From Rhodanobacteraceae bacterium (GTDB lineage Bacteria > Pseudomonadota > Gammaproteobacteria > Xanthomonadales > Rhodanobacteraceae): a stretch of 6,058 bases of DNA. The stretch is taken from positions 1 through 6,058 of the forward strand of contig JAICIW010000149.1 in assembly GCA_025928735.1 (NCBI GenBank). The letters run 5' to 3'. Numbering within the stretch: position 1 is the first letter of the stretch; each line of letters begins with the position of its first letter. Shown one piece after another: positions 5,141 through 6,058 of this stretch. The notes under the pieces are model-generated. The model was not told the DNA's origin. It saw only the letters and a program-made list of their open reading frames with translations, and did no database searches. Made by a program: the position numbers and the translations under genes.

Positions 5141-6058
5141 ATGGCGCTTCCGCAAAAGGAATCCACTCCGATCTTCTCGGATGCGACCGCCGGCACGTTG
5201 CGCCTGATCGCGTATCTCGCGCTGGCTGCGGTGCTGATGGTGCTGGATCATCGCAACGGCTGGCTGCACCGCGCACGCTACGCCACGGCGGCCGCGATCG
5301 TGCCGATCTACAAGATCGCCGCGACACCGGCCGATTGGGCCCACCGGGCCGGCATCGCGTTCGCCCAACGCAGCAAGCTGATCGACGAAAACCGGCAACT
5401 GCGCGAGGCGCTGCTGCTGGCCGAGGCCCGCCTCAACCGCATGGACGCGGTCACCCACCAGAACGAGCGCCTGAAGCAGTTGCTCGATACCCAGCAATTG
5501 CTGGGCATGCACGCGCAACTGGCGCGGCTGATCGACGTGCAACTCGGCCCCACGCGTGACCGGATGATGCTGAACGTCGGCGCCGACGAAGGCGTGCACG
5601 TCGGCCAGACGGTGATCGATTCGCACGGCGTAATGGGCCAGGTCGTCGAAATCCTGCCGCATGCGTCGGTGGCGATGCTGGTGATCGATCCCGACCATGC
5701 GGTGCCGGTGACGATCTCGCGTACCGGATTGCGCGGCATCGCGCACGGCACCGGCGACACCAGCCAACTGGTGGTGCCGAATCTGCCGCTGTCATCCGAC
5801 GTGAAGGTCGGCGATCAACTCGTCACGTCGGGCTTGGGTGGACGTTTTCCTGCGGGCTTTCCGGTTGGTACGGTGGCGCAATTGAAGCGCGACGCGTCCG
5901 GCATGTTCATGGAAGCGCTGGTGAAGCCCGCCGCGGAGCTCGAACGCAGCGGCGAGGTGCTGCTGCTGCGCGACCAGCCCGATCCGGTCGGGCCACCCGC
6001 GCCCGCGTCCGAAGTGGGTCCGCCCGCTTCGCTGGCGCCCGGCAACCATGCTTCCTCC
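5141..6058 (+). CDS. mreC: Rod shape-determining protein MreC (3' end cut by window)
   Basis: Visible as 306 codons, open to the last base with no stop. MreC is the bitopic inner-membrane scaffold linking MreB filaments to periplasmic PBP2/RodA. Visible parts in order: short cytoplasmic tail (1-18), one membrane segment LRLIAYLALAAVLMVLDHR (20-38), a coiled coil at about 75-120 (RSKLIDENRQLREALLLAEARLN), and the beta-rich periplasmic domains at about 125-277. Family blocks include LNVGADEGVHVGQTVID (144-160), GVMGQVVEI (163-171) and VGDQLVTSGLGGRFPAGFPVG (223-243). A Pro/Ala-rich, low-complexity tail (279-306) follows and is likely to end soon after the window, since the conserved domain is complete. 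The ATG at 5141 gives the expected N-terminus, although no Shine-Dalgarno sequence precedes it (bases 5131-5140 read CTCTCCCGCC). mreD would be expected next. Confidence 0.95.
   Translation, partial: MALPQKESTPIFSDATAGTLRLIAYLALAAVLMVLDHRNGWLHRARYATAAAIVPIYKIAATPADWAHRAGIAFAQRSKLIDENRQLREALLLAEARLNRMDAVTHQNERLKQLLDTQQLLGMHAQLARLIDVQLGPTRDRMMLNVGADEGVHVGQTVIDSHGVMGQVVEILPHASVAMLVIDPDHAVPVTISRTGLRGIAHGTGDTSQLVVPNLPLSSDVKVGDQLVTSGLGGRFPAGFPVGTVAQLKRDASGMFMEALVKPAAELERSGEVLLLRDQPDPVGPPAPASEVGPPASLAPGNHASS

Overview
The window comes from a GC-rich bacterial chromosome. MreB and MreC sequence, a PfkB-family kinase divergent from mreB, a PEP-CTERM surface protein and abundant short intergenic palindromes together suggest a gammaproteobacterium of the Xanthomonadales, perhaps Rhodanobacteraceae. 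That placement is an inference from protein character; no rRNA or other phylogenetic marker is present.

Layout. (a) 1-745: C-terminal part of a DUF885-family putative zinc hydrolase whose 5' end lies outside the window. (b) 746-1057: gene-free stretch with a 13-bp hairpin and a sigma-54-like -24/-12 element with exact spacing. (c) 1058-1903: secreted PEP-CTERM protein with a nidogen-like (NIDO) region, closed by a strong intrinsic terminator. (d) 2100-2543, minus strand: small exported protein of unknown function, bracketed by two copies of an 18-bp repeat that each sit in a hairpin. (e) 2724-3662, minus strand: PfkB/ribokinase-family kinase, probably adenosine-kinase-like. (f) 3876-4922: mreB, divergent from the kinase. 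(g) 4923-5140: a repeat-filled spacer with three 31-bp tandem units and a pair of GGCGGC/GCCGCC palindromes. (h) 5141-6058: mreC, nearly complete but running off the window end with no stop codon.

How the genes work together. mreB and mreC form the start of the usual mreBCD cell-shape operon: cytoplasmic actin-like filaments joined to a periplasmic scaffold of the elongasome. mreD and the PBP2/RodA genes would be expected just downstream. The PEP-CTERM protein depends on an exosortase and exopolysaccharide locus elsewhere in the genome, and its sigma-54-like promoter fits the known link between PEP-CTERM systems and PrsK/PrsR/RpoN regulation. The DUF885 protein, the kinase and the small exported protein show no clear functional link to one another.

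I do not see a wholly new multi-gene system. The points most worth a second look are the candidate sigma-54 promoter, the repeat block inside the mre operon, and the uncharacterised exported protein framed by repeat hairpins.
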